DNA of 39,989 nt from Meridianimarinicoccus sp044221805 (GTDB lineage: Bacteria; Pseudomonadota; Alphaproteobacteria; Rhodobacterales; Rhodobacteraceae): contig JBGAOK010000024.1 in assembly GCA_044221805.1 (NCBI GenBank), forward strand, positions 1 through 39,989, given 5' to 3'. Below are positions 32,949-39,989 of the stretch, piece by piece. Below the pieces are notes generated by a model. It saw only the letters and a list, made by a program, of their open reading frames with translations, had not been told where the DNA came from and made no database searches. The stretch's first letter is position 1, and the number at the start of each line of letters is the position of its first letter. The translations under genes and the position numbers were made by a program.

Positions 32949-34165
32949 TCCGCCGCCTCCCGCCGCGCGACCGCCCCCTTTGCCGCCGCACGGCTCAGCT
33001 CGTCGCAAAGGATGCGCGCAATCAGCGCGCAGTCCTCCAGGCTGAAGCTCAGCGGCAGCCGCATGTCGATCAGCTCCGCCAGAACCCGGTCGGTCTGCGG
33101 CAAGGGCTCGGGCGCGGCATAGCGCCAATGGTCGTAGCGCGAGGTGAAGCCTTGGGGCTGCGGCGCGCCGAACCATTTCAGCTCGACCCCGCGGCCGGCA
33201 CAGGCGGCGACGAAACCGGCGATCGCCGCGGCGGACCAGCCCGGCAGCCGGAACTGGAAGGACGAGCCGACGAAGTCCTCCTCGGCCGGGCGCGAGATCA
33301 GGCGCAGGAAGGGGGCGCCGGCAAGCCCGGCCTCGACCACCCGGTAGCGTTCGGTCCAGGCCGCACAGGTCGCCGCCAGGGCGCGCAGCTGGGGCCTGAG
33401 GATCGCGGCGCGCAGGTGGTCCATCCGCGCCGACAGGTTCGGGTCTGTCCACATGGTCGTACCATAGGCCCCGGGCCCCGGCCCGGCCGGGTGCCGGTCG
33501 TGCAGCATGTAGGACCCCGACATCCAGGTCGCCCGCGCGATCAGGTCGGCATCGTCGCTGACGATCAGCCCGCCCTCGCCCGAATTCAGGTGCTTGTAGG
33601 TCTGGGTCGAATAGCAGCCCGCCAGCCCGTGCCGCCCCGAGGCCACGCCGCGCCAGCGCGCCCCCATGGTATGGGCGCAGTCCTCGATCACCCGGACCCC
33701 CGCCGCGCCGCACAGCGCCATCACCCGGTCCATGTCGGCGCTGTGGCCGCGCATGTGCGACAGCAGCAGCACCCGTGCCCGGGGCAGTTTGGCCGCGAGG
33801 TCGTCCAGGTCGATGGTCAGCCGGTCGGTGATCTCGACGAAGACCGGCCGGGCGCCGATCCCGGCGATGGCGCCGGGCACCGGGGCCAAGGTGAAGGCAT
33901 TGGTCAGCACCGGATCGCCCGGCGCAACGTGAGCGGCCCGCAGCGCCAGCGCCAGCGCCTGCCCGCCCGAGGCGACCGCAAGGCTGTACCGCGCGCCCAT
34001 GGCGGCGGCGAACTCGCTCTCGAGCGCACCCGTTTCGCCCGTCTCGCCGGGGGCGAGGTTGTAGCGATGCAGCCGGCCCGACCGCAGCACCGCAAGCGCC
34101 GCGGCCTCGGCCTCGGGCGGGATCGGAAGCTGCTGGGTGAAGACGCCGCGGAACACCTCTGCCAT
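32945..34165 (-). CDS. DegT/DnrJ/EryC1/StrS-type PLP aminotransferase
   Basis: A 406-residue fold-type I aminotransferase. The PLP lysine is K191 in YSTQTYKHLNSGEGG; other hallmarks are SGGQALALALRAAHVAPGDPV, the PLP-contacting VIEDCAHTMGARW and HMRGHSADMD in place of the more common HLYG. The family usually transaminates keto sugars for glycan or antibiotic synthesis. No sugar-pathway genes lie nearby, and the partner gene is an LprI-like protein. A substrate cannot be named. Confidence 0.88.
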   Translation of the reverse strand: MAEVFRGVFTQQLPIPPEAEAAALAVLRSGRLHRYNLAPGETGETGALESEFAAAMGARYSLAVASGGQALALALRAAHVAPGDPVLTNAFTLAPVPGAIAGIGARPVFVEITDRLTIDLDDLAAKLPRARVLLLSHMRGHSADMDRVMALCGAAGVRVIEDCAHTMGARWRGVASGRHGLAGCYSTQTYKHLNSGEGGLIVSDDADLIARATWMSGSYMLHDRHPAGPGPGAYGTTMWTDPNLSARMDHLRAAILRPQLRALAATCAAWTERYRVVEAGLAGAPFLRLISRPAEEDFVGSSFQFRLPGWSAAAIAGFVAACAGRGVELKWFGAPQPQGFTSRYDHWRYAAPEPLPQTDRVLAELIDMRLPLSFSLEDCALIARILCDELSRAAAKGAVARREAAE

Positions 34166-34235
34166 GACCGAAGGCTCGCCGATCGCTCCGGTCGGGTCAA
34201 GGCGCCGGGGCCGCAGGCCCCGGCCCGGGAAGCCT

Positions 34236-34641
34236 CCCGCCCGTCTTCGCCCCCCGCTGGCGCGGCGGGCTCATCCCGTTGGGCCAGGCGCCGCTGCGCG
34301 GCGCGGCGACACCCTTCCTGCGAGGCGGCCAGATCCGGTGATCCCGTTACCAGAAGCGTCCGGGCCTCTTTCCACCTCGCGCCGCCAAGGCGCGCAGGCC
34401 GCCTCGGCCTGCCAGACTCGCCGAGTCTCCGGCCGCGCTCCGGAATCGCCACCTCCCGGGCGGCCCCCCGGCGCGGGCTACACGGGTCGACACGGTCCTT
34501 CGTCTTGGCCTTCTTCCTGGCCATCTTCGTGGCCTTCTTCTTGGCTCAAATACTCCCGCCGGAGGCGCCGCGCGCGGCACGCGCGCGGCACGGCCCAACG
34601 GGATGAGCCCGCCGCGCAAGCGGGGGGTGAAGACGGGCGGG
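34236..34641. repeat. 50-bp near-perfect inverted repeat pair
   Basis: The arm 34236-34285 begins CCCGCCCGTCTTCGCC and ends CATCCCGTTGGGCC. The arm 34592-34641 is its reverse complement with only two mismatches over 50 bp. Weaker similarity continues outside both arms. The arms are 306 nt apart. This could be a pair of dispersed REP/BIME-like elements in opposite orientation or the ends of a small non-autonomous element; no flanking target duplication is obvious. Confidence 0.85.
34494..34545. repeat. 12-nt tandem repeat GGCCTTCTTCNT
   Basis: Three clear units lie at 34507-34518, 34519-34530 and 34531-34542 (GGCCTTCTTCCT, GGCCATCTTCGT, GGCCTTCTTCTT), with a degenerate unit before and GGC after. 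It sits between the arms of the inverted repeat. On the minus strand it would encode a Lys/Ala run (ARKKAKTKD), but no gene context supports that. Confidence 0.7.
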
Positions 34642-34682
34642 AGCTCCCCCGGTCTCGTACCGGTCGGACCGCAGCGCTCGCC

Positions 34683-35354
34683 TCACCCCAGCGGCAGCAA
34701 CGACGCCACGACCGCGTCAAGCCCGTCGAAATGATCGAGCAGCGCCTCGGGCGCCAGCGCGGCCACGGCCGGACCTTCGGGTCCGAAGGTCACCAGAACG
34801 CAGGGAATGGAAGCGGCCCGGGCGGTCGCCCGGTCGGTCTCGGTGTCCCCCACCAGCAGCGCCCGGGCGGGGTCGCCGCCCGCGCGGGTGACCGACAGGG
34901 CGAAGGGCCGCGGGTCGGGCTTGCGCATCGGCAGGGTGTCCGCTCCGACCAGCGCCCCGAAGGCACCGCGCAGACCGAGCCGGGTCAGCAGGACCTCGGC
35001 GAGGGCTTCGGGCTTGTTGGTGCAGACGGCGGTGCGATAACCGGCTGCCCGCAGCCGCTCCACCGCCTCGGCAGCGCCGGGATAGAGCCGGGTATGGACG
35101 TCGATCGCCGCGCCATAGGCATCTAGCAGGGGACGGTAACCCACCTCCACGTCGGCCTCGCCGAAGCCCTCCCCGGCGCGGGCATAGCCCAGCCGGAGCA
35201 TCGCCCGCCCGCCCCGGAACGCGGTGGACTGGTCGCGCGCGGGATCCAGCAGGTCGCCCAGGCCGCGGGAGCGGAACACCGCATTGGCCGCGGCGATCAG
35301 GTCGGCCGAGGTATCGGCCAGCGTCCCGTCCAGATCGAAGACCACCGTCGGCAT
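34683..35354 (-). CDS. gph: Phosphoglycolate phosphatase (HAD superfamily)
   Basis: A 223-residue HAD hydrolase that removes phosphate from 2-phosphoglycolate, produced by DNA repair or by Rubisco oxygenation. Motif I is VVFDLDGTLADT at the N-terminus, motif II is CTNKPEA, motif III includes RKPDPRPF, and motif IV is VGDTETDRATARAA. A helical cap lies between motifs I and II. Assignment to Gph rather than another HAD phosphatase rests on length and on GDTETD and NKP. It is separated from its neighbours and probably has its own promoter. Confidence 0.87.
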   Translation of the reverse strand: MPTVVFDLDGTLADTSADLIAAANAVFRSRGLGDLLDPARDQSTAFRGGRAMLRLGYARAGEGFGEADVEVGYRPLLDAYGAAIDVHTRLYPGAAEAVERLRAAGYRTAVCTNKPEALAEVLLTRLGLRGAFGALVGADTLPMRKPDPRPFALSVTRAGGDPARALLVGDTETDRATARAASIPCVLVTFGPEGPAVAALAPEALLDHFDGLDAVVASLLPLG

Positions 35355-35446
35355 GCGTATACCCCTCTCTGCCGGTCCGGCGCCGGCATAGCCCGCGCCG
35401 CCCGCGTCCGGAAGGGGGCAGCGCGAGCCTGGCCGGGCGGGGTTCG

Positions 35447-36349
35447 TCAGTCCACCGGCTGCCAGTCGGTGCCGGGGTCGAAGGCGTCGATCGCATCGGC
35501 CAGTTCGACCGTGTCGGGTCCCAGGTCGGCGCCATAAACGACGCCGTTCTCGGCCACTACGAAGGTGGTCACCCCGGTCTCGCCATAGACTGCCGGGAAG
35601 CCGATCAGGGCGTGCCCGGCCAGCATGTGGCCATTGACCAGATAGGTCAGCGCCCCGCCGGGTGCAGCCGGACCTTGCGCATCGAGGATGCGGAAATAAT
35701 AGCCCCGGTAGGGATCGGGGGCGTGGTCCGCCACCCCGTCATTGAACCCGTCGGCCGAGGCCCGCGCCATTCCGATGCCGATAGGGCTGTCCTCGCCGTC
35801 CCAGTAGAGCCCGTCGCGGTGTCCCTCGGTCGAGATGATCGAGGCGGCGAATTCCCTCACCCCGTCGCCGTCATGGTCGACCAGCCGGTACTCGGCCTGC
35901 AGGTCCACATAGGCCTGCATCAGGTCGATGATGTCGAGTTCGTTCAGCCCGATCTCGCGGTCGGCCACTTCCTCGCGCCCGGCGGCGATGTCGAACTGCC
36001 AGACGGCGCCATCGCGCACCAGCGGGATCGGGAACGGCCAGCCGTCGGCGCCGAGCAGGATCTCGACGCCGCCCTCGGCCCGCGGCTGGAAGCGGTAGCC
36101 CTCGCCATAGGCGGCGAGCAGCGCCTCCCGGCGGCGCTGGTCCTCGGCCGGGTCGCCGGTGGAAAGCAGGTCCTCGGCTTCCGGCCCGAACACCGTCAGC
36201 ACCGCCGAGCGGTCATGGGCCTCGAGCGCCGCGACCATCGCGTCCAGCGCGTCCTGCGGAGAGGCATAGTCGGCCGGGTCGGCGCCGGCCGGGGCTGCGG
36301 CCAGCACGAACAGAAACGCGGCGGCGGAAATCCGGGTCATGGCGCTCAT
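35447..36349 (-). CDS. DUF2950 domain protein, secreted
   Basis: A 300-residue exported protein with a signal peptide (residues 1-23, ending PAGADP). It matches the DUF2950 pattern: ASPQDALDAMVAALEAHD, WPFPIPLVRDGAVWQFDIAAG, EIGLNELDIIDLMQAYVD, and the later SPIGIGMARASADGFNDG and YRGYYFRILDAQGPAAPGG. The function is unknown. Its ATG at 36349 overlaps the DUF3300 gene stop by four bases (a second ATG lies three codons in). DUF2950 and DUF3300 genes commonly occur as a pair. Confidence 0.9.
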   Translation of the reverse strand: MSAMTRISAAAFLFVLAAAPAGADPADYASPQDALDAMVAALEAHDRSAVLTVFGPEAEDLLSTGDPAEDQRRREALLAAYGEGYRFQPRAEGGVEILLGADGWPFPIPLVRDGAVWQFDIAAGREEVADREIGLNELDIIDLMQAYVDLQAEYRLVDHDGDGVREFAASIISTEGHRDGLYWDGEDSPIGIGMARASADGFNDGVADHAPDPYRGYYFRILDAQGPAAPGGALTYLVNGHMLAGHALIGFPAVYGETGVTTFVVAENGVVYGADLGPDTVELADAIDAFDPGTDWQPVD

Positions 36350-37857
36350 CTCCGTTTCACGTTCTTGGCCTTGGCCGTCTTGCCACGGCTGGAGGCCGCC
36401 TTGGTCCGGTTCCCCGAGGCGCTCTTCTGCAAGGCCTGGCCCTTCGGCTTCTGGATCTTGGCGCCGTCGGCCTTCAGGTTGGCGGGCCGGGTCGCGGCGG
36501 CCGGCTTCTTGGCCACCGCAGACTTTGCGGCCGCTGCCTTGGTCCCGCCACCGCCGGCCTGGGCGCTGGCCGCACGCTCGCGCGCCGCGCCGGATCCGCC
36601 GTCGAGCTGCTTCGTGTTGCGGATCGCATCCGCCTTGGCCGCGGCCTTCCCGTCGCCGCGGTCGATCTTCGGCCCGTCGCCGGTGCCCCGGCCGGCCAGC
36701 GCCGCGCCCGCGGCCGCTCCGGCACCGGCGGCAAGGCCGGCACCGGCCGCCGCCGAAAGCCCTTCACCGTCGCCCCGCGCGATGTTTGCGGCGCCGGTCT
36801 GGCTGCTGAGCTTGTTGCGCAACTCGTCGCTCCGGCCCTCGGGTCGGTCGACCCTGATGCCGCTGCCGCCCGCCGCCCGCTTGTCGGCGATCTTGGTCTG
36901 GGCCTCGGTCCGGCGCGCCGGATCCGGCGTCCAGCCGACCCGGTTGCCGTCCAGCGTCAGGTCACGGTCGCCGCGGTTGATCTCGCGCCCGTTGATCGAG
37001 ACGTCACCGTCGATGTCGATGTCGTACTCCGGGTCGCGCACGATCGGCCCGCCATCCCAGCCGCCGCAGTTGCGGCAGCCCCAGTAATCGTCCCAGTCGT
37101 CGTCGTCCTCGAAGATCTCGTCGATCAGGGCGACCGCGCCGAAGGTGACGGCGCCGCCGATCAGCAGGTCGGTCACGTCAAGGCCGAAGGTCTCGGGATA
37201 GACCTCCTGCGGCGCATATTGCGGCACATAGACGGTCTGCGGGTTGGTCGGCGTGATCACCACCACGTCGCTGCTGCCTTCCGCGGCGGGTTCCTCGACC
37301 ACGGTCTGCTCGGGACCGCTGAGCAGGGCGCCCGTATTGATCGCCTGCCGGCGCATCACCTGCACCGCGGACATCACGTCATCGCTCTGGGCGAGCATCG
37401 CGTCGCCCATGGTCTCGGTCCATTCGATGTGGGTGGCCATGTCGGTGACCACGTCGGGGAAGGCGGTGGCCAGAACCTCGACCGACGGATCCCAGCCCTG
37501 CGCCTCGATCTCGGGCTTCAGGGCGGCCGGGTCGGCGCCCACGTTGTCGGACAGGAAGCGTTCGGCCTTCACCACATCCAGCGGCTGGGTCGCACCGACG
37601 AGGATCTGGATCAGCACCGTGTCGGGATAGAGCGCCACCGGCGCCACCAGCTTCTCGAGCTCGGCCTCGGTCAGCAGGGTGTCCTGCACGCCCGCGGCCG
37701 CTGCGGTCGCCTCGGGCGCCGGTGCTGACGCCCCGGCTTCCGGTCGGGGCGGTGGTGGCTCGACCGCGCCCGGGTCGGGACCTTCCGTCTGGGCACCAGC
37801 GGTGCCGGCCAGCACCGCCGCGACCAGCACCGCAGCGCGCCTCGTGATCCTGTGCAT
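36346..37857 (-). CDS. DUF3300 domain protein with Ala/Lys-rich tail
   Basis: A 503-residue exported protein with a signal peptide (ending AGTAGAQT). The DUF3300 domain spans roughly residues 60-290: ELEKLVAPVALYPDTVLIQI, LVGATQPLDVVKAERFL, ADPAALKPEIEAQGWDPSVE and the YVPQYAPQEVYPE segment, ending near the Cys/Trp-rich YWGCRNCGGWDGG. The rest is low-complexity Gly/Ala/Lys/Arg sequence, probably disordered and positively charged at the end. Function is unknown; envelope location is inferred from the signal peptide. Confidence 0.9.
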   Translation of the reverse strand: MHRITRRAAVLVAAVLAGTAGAQTEGPDPGAVEPPPPRPEAGASAPAPEATAAAAGVQDTLLTEAELEKLVAPVALYPDTVLIQILVGATQPLDVVKAERFLSDNVGADPAALKPEIEAQGWDPSVEVLATAFPDVVTDMATHIEWTETMGDAMLAQSDDVMSAVQVMRRQAINTGALLSGPEQTVVEEPAAEGSSDVVVITPTNPQTVYVPQYAPQEVYPETFGLDVTDLLIGGAVTFGAVALIDEIFEDDDDWDDYWGCRNCGGWDGGPIVRDPEYDIDIDGDVSINGREINRGDRDLTLDGNRVGWTPDPARRTEAQTKIADKRAAGGSGIRVDRPEGRSDELRNKLSSQTGAANIARGDGEGLSAAAGAGLAAGAGAAAGAALAGRGTGDGPKIDRGDGKAAAKADAIRNTKQLDGGSGAARERAASAQAGGGGTKAAAAKSAVAKKPAAATRPANLKADGAKIQKPKGQALQKSASGNRTKAASSRGKTAKAKNVKRR

Positions 37858-37939
37858 CGCATTGTTCCCTCCCCCCGGACAGGGTCAGTCTACGACCAGC
37901 ACCTTCGCGTGAGAAGCGGCAACGTAGCCGAATGTCGCC

Positions 37940-37968
37940 TTGGACATCCCTGTCATGGGGCCTAAACT
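37940..37968 (+). promoter_or_regulatory. Promoter of moaA
   Basis: TTGGAC (37940-37945), a 17-bp spacer and TAAACT (37963-37968) form a good sigma70-type promoter. Transcription should begin near 37975, so the moaA leader is only about 22 nt and contains AGGACGG. No room for a molybdenum-cofactor riboswitch is present. Confidence 0.65.
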
Positions 37969-37996
37969 GAGGAATCTGCACAGGACGGACACGCCG

Positions 37997-39004
37997 ATGA
38001 GCCTTCCGCTGACCGATCCCTTCGCCCGCCCGATCCGCTACCTCCGGGTCTCGGTCACCGACCGCTGCGACTTCCGCTGCGTCTATTGCATGTCCGAGCA
38101 CATGAGCTTCCTGCCCAGGCGCGAGCTGCTGACGCTCGAGGAACTCGACCGGCTGTGCAGCGCCTTCATCGGGCTGGGGGTCCGAAAGCTGCGGATCACC
38201 GGGGGCGAACCGCTGGTGCGGCGCAACATCATGACCTTCTTCCGGGAAATGGCCCGGCACCTCGAATCGGGGGCACTGGACGAGCTGACCCTGACCACCA
38301 ACGGCTCGCAGCTCGACCGCTTCGCCGGCGACCTGGCCTCGGCCGGGGTGCGTCGGGTCAATGTCTCGCTCGACACCCTCGATCCGGCGCGGTTCGCCGA
38401 GATCACCCGCTGGGGTCGGCTCGATCAGGTGCTGCGGGGGATCGACGCGGCGCAGGCGGCGGGTCTCAGGGTCAAGATCAACACCGTCGCCCTGAAGGGC
38501 GTGAACGAGGACGAACTGTTCGACCTGGTGGCGTGGTGCGCCGGGCGCGACCTGGACCTGACCTTCATCGAGGTCATGCCGATGGGCGATCTCGGCACCG
38601 AGGACCGGCTGGCCCAGTACTGGCCGCTGGCCGACCTGCGCGCCCAGCTGGCCACGCGCTTCACCCTGGTCGACCTGGCCGAACGCAGCGGCGGGCCGGC
38701 GCGCTATGTGCGGCTGGCCGAGACCGGCCAGAAGATCGGCTTCATCACCCCGCTCACCCACAACTTCTGCGAAAGCTGCAACCGGGTCCGGGTGACCTGC
38801 ACGGGCGAGCTCTACATGTGCCTGGGGCAGGAAGACCGCGCCGACCTGCGCAGCCCGCTGCGCGCCCATCCCGACGACGACGCCCCGGTGACCGAGGCGA
38901 TCCGCGCCGCCATCGCGCGCAAGCCGAAGGGCCACGCCTTCGACTATTCCCGGCAGCGCCCGGACGGACAGATGTCGCGCCATATGAGCCATACCGGGGG
39001 TTGA
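37997..39004 (+). CDS. moaA: GTP 3',8-cyclase (molybdenum cofactor synthesis)
   Basis: A 335-residue radical SAM enzyme that converts GTP to 3',8-cyclo-7,8-dihydro-GTP, the first step of molybdopterin synthesis, with MoaC. The N-terminal cluster triad is C24, C28 and C31 (RCDFRCVYC). The second cluster uses FCESCNRVRVTCTGELYMC-type cysteines near the C-terminus, and the protein ends in the double glycine needed for activity in the family. The ATG at 37997, eight bases after AGGACGG, is preferred to an upstream TTG that lies in the -35 element. No other moa gene is visible in the window. Confidence 0.96.
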   Translation: MSLPLTDPFARPIRYLRVSVTDRCDFRCVYCMSEHMSFLPRRELLTLEELDRLCSAFIGLGVRKLRITGGEPLVRRNIMTFFREMARHLESGALDELTLTTNGSQLDRFAGDLASAGVRRVNVSLDTLDPARFAEITRWGRLDQVLRGIDAAQAAGLRVKINTVALKGVNEDELFDLVAWCAGRDLDLTFIEVMPMGDLGTEDRLAQYWPLADLRAQLATRFTLVDLAERSGGPARYVRLAETGQKIGFITPLTHNFCESCNRVRVTCTGELYMCLGQEDRADLRSPLRAHPDDDAPVTEAIRAAIARKPKGHAFDYSRQRPDGQMSRHMSHTGG

Positions 39005-39072
39005 TCGTTTACAGCGTGCCCTGAAACCGGCAGCCTGATCGGGCACCTACGGTCAGTTCGGGCAGCGGCCAA

Positions 39073-39989
39073 ATGGATTCGTTCATCGACTTTCTGATTT
39101 CGGTCCTTCAGGATCTGAAGGTAGCGTCGCCCCTCGCAACATGGACCGCCTTAATTGGCTCGATAGCGGCAGTCCTGTCCGCCTTCGCGGCGATCCGTGG
39201 CTGGAATGCCCGGCAGAGGGCGGTCCATGCCATCAAGTACGAAGAAAAGTGCCGCGAGAACGACGAGCAGAAGCAGTCGATCCGGATGCAGGCGGATCAG
39301 ATCCGGGAATTGCGGCGCCACGATCCCGGCGAGGTCCTGAAATCGCTGGCCATTGCCCAGCGGGACCAGAGCGAGGCAGCGCCTAGGATCGCCATGGCCT
39401 ATCTGGCGCACCAGAACCGCGCAGCGCTGGAATCGCAGCGCGTCCTCGTCGCCCATTTTCTCGCGCGCTACGAGGACGGGCTGTCCGGGCTGAAGCAGGC
39501 GCGCACTTACGCACACGGCGTCGTCGCCTGCGCGCCCGGCGATCGCGAGGCGCGGGACCAGCTTGACGAGATCGAGGCGCTGATCCGGATCGAATCGGCG
39601 CCGCCCGCCGACCGCGCCGAAGCGGAAAGGCGCGAGGAGGATGCCCGCCTGCGCGCACAACTCGAAGCATCCGCAGGCAACTTCGCAGCACATCTCGCTG
39701 TCGGCCGACGACAGGTCGACCGCGGCCATTACCGGCGGGCCGAGACGATCTTTCTGCGCGCCGAAACGGTCTGCGTCGGTCCGAACGGCCCGGGCCGGAA
39801 CGCGCCCGACCACCTGACCATCCGATGGGAAATCGCGCAGGCCATGCTGCACCAGGGCAGGGCCGCGGCGGCGGAGGCCGCGCTCCGCGCCCTCCTCCCC
39901 GACATGGAGCGGGTCATGGGCAAGGACCATCCCGACACCCTCACCACGCGCCACACCATCGCCCGGGCCATGCTGAACCAGGGCAAGGC
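39073..39989 (+). CDS. Membrane-anchored coiled-coil/TPR protein (3' end outside window)
   Basis: Open from ATG 39073 to the window edge (305 codons). Residues about 19-42 (SPLATWTALIGSIAAVLSAF) form a likely membrane helix, followed by a charged helix or coiled coil (KYEEKCRENDEQKQSIRMQA). From about residue 195 the sequence has TPR-type helices; the last visible repeat, HPDTLTTRHTIARAMLNQGK, matches the 42-residue TPRs of kinesin-light-chain/NB-ARC-type proteins. No ribosome binding site is obvious. The first 45 codons use more A/T-rich codons than the rest of the window. The role is unknown; the C-terminal domain, which would tell, is not included. Confidence 0.75.
   Translation, partial: MDSFIDFLISVLQDLKVASPLATWTALIGSIAAVLSAFAAIRGWNARQRAVHAIKYEEKCRENDEQKQSIRMQADQIRELRRHDPGEVLKSLAIAQRDQSEAAPRIAMAYLAHQNRAALESQRVLVAHFLARYEDGLSGLKQARTYAHGVVACAPGDREARDQLDEIEALIRIESAPPADRAEAERREEDARLRAQLEASAGNFAAHLAVGRRQVDRGHYRRAETIFLRAETVCVGPNGPGRNAPDHLTIRWEIAQAMLHQGRAAAAEAALRALLPDMERVMGKDHPDTLTTRHTIARAMLNQGK

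Larger units (their letters stand above)
34166..34682. other. 517-nt intergenic region with inverted and tandem repeats
   Basis: The region between gph (upstream gene in sequence, ends at 34683) and the aminotransferase start carries the inverted repeat 34236-34641, a 12-nt tandem repeat, and the palindrome CTCCCGCCGGAG near 34553-34564. Open frames here (for example plus-strand FVLAFFLAIFVAFFLA) arise from the tandem repeat and lack a start with a ribosome binding site. No gene is supported. The aminotransferase promoter should lie here. Confidence 0.6.

Noticed and set aside
32430..33045. Toxin-antitoxin-like link between the LprI protein and the endolysin relic
   Set aside because: The genes converge, the relic lacks its catalytic motif, and LprI proteins are not specific antitoxins; adjacency alone is not evidence.
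34137..34606. Possible coding sequence with a Lys/Ala or Phe/Leu-rich run
   Set aside because: The apparent hydrophobic or basic peptide comes from a 12-nt tandem repeat; there is no start with a ribosome binding site and no motif.
34236..34641. Complete insertion sequence bounded by the 50-bp inverted repeats
   Set aside because: No transposase reading frame exists in the 306 nt between the arms.
37858..37996. Molybdenum cofactor riboswitch upstream of moaA
   Set aside because: The proposed start site leaves only about 22 nt of leader, far too short for that riboswitch.

Overview
The window is a GC-rich chromosomal segment from an alphaproteobacterium, most likely order Rhodobacterales (Paracoccaceae/Roseobacteraceae). 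The evidence is the petABC (fbcFBC) cytochrome bc1 operon, a 14-subunit nuo operon interrupted by small order-typical genes (a DUF5337-like protein and a helix-hairpin-helix protein), RNase J with coaX and birA at the end of that operon, and sigma70-like promoters of TTGACC-N17-TAGANG form. Most of the window is housekeeping DNA. Family names come from motif recognition only; no search was run.

Layout. 1-1100: 5' part of a D-amino-acid dehydrogenase gene (minus strand) and tRNA-Lys(TTT) with its promoter. 1167-4284: plus-strand dapF-mtaB, then a small membrane protein gene and a GST gene, ending at a strong hairpin shared with a convergent outer-membrane beta-barrel gene (4364-5017). 5369-8091: petA-petB-petC with a UUCG-loop terminator. 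8234-10176: an SDR oxidoreductase and aroC, converging on rnjA. 10223-31143: one long minus-strand operon in transcription order nuoA-B-C, thioesterase, broken micro-gene, nuoD, membrane protein, nuoE, HhH protein, DUF5337-like, nuoF, MAPEG, DUF3291, nuoG-H-I-J-K-L-M-N, birA, coaX, rnjA. A good promoter lies just upstream of nuoA. 31468-32401: decayed phage/GTA-type lysis module (holin-like pseudogene plus an endolysin-like ORF). 32430-37857: minus-strand LprI-like protein, DegT-type aminotransferase, a 517-nt intergenic region with a 50-bp inverted repeat, gph, and a DUF2950/DUF3300 pair. 37940-39004: moaA with its promoter. 39073-end: a membrane-anchored TPR protein cut by the window edge.

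Function. The nuo and pet operons encode respiratory complexes I and III, which share the quinone pool; the D-amino-acid dehydrogenase would also feed electrons into it. The remaining genes cover lysine/peptidoglycan precursor synthesis (dapF), shikimate pathway output (aroC), tRNA modification (mtaB), and CoA, biotin and molybdenum cofactor metabolism.

Least ordinary items: (1) a small hydrophobic gene between the thioesterase gene and nuoD that appears broken by one base; (2) the relic holin/endolysin pair beside the nuo promoter; (3) a membrane-anchored HhH protein inside the complex I operon; (4) a 50-bp inverted repeat with a 12-nt tandem repeat between its arms; (5) a His/Ala/Pro-rich repeat insertion in NuoL. 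No CRISPR array, rRNA, intact insertion sequence or clear novel defence system was seen.
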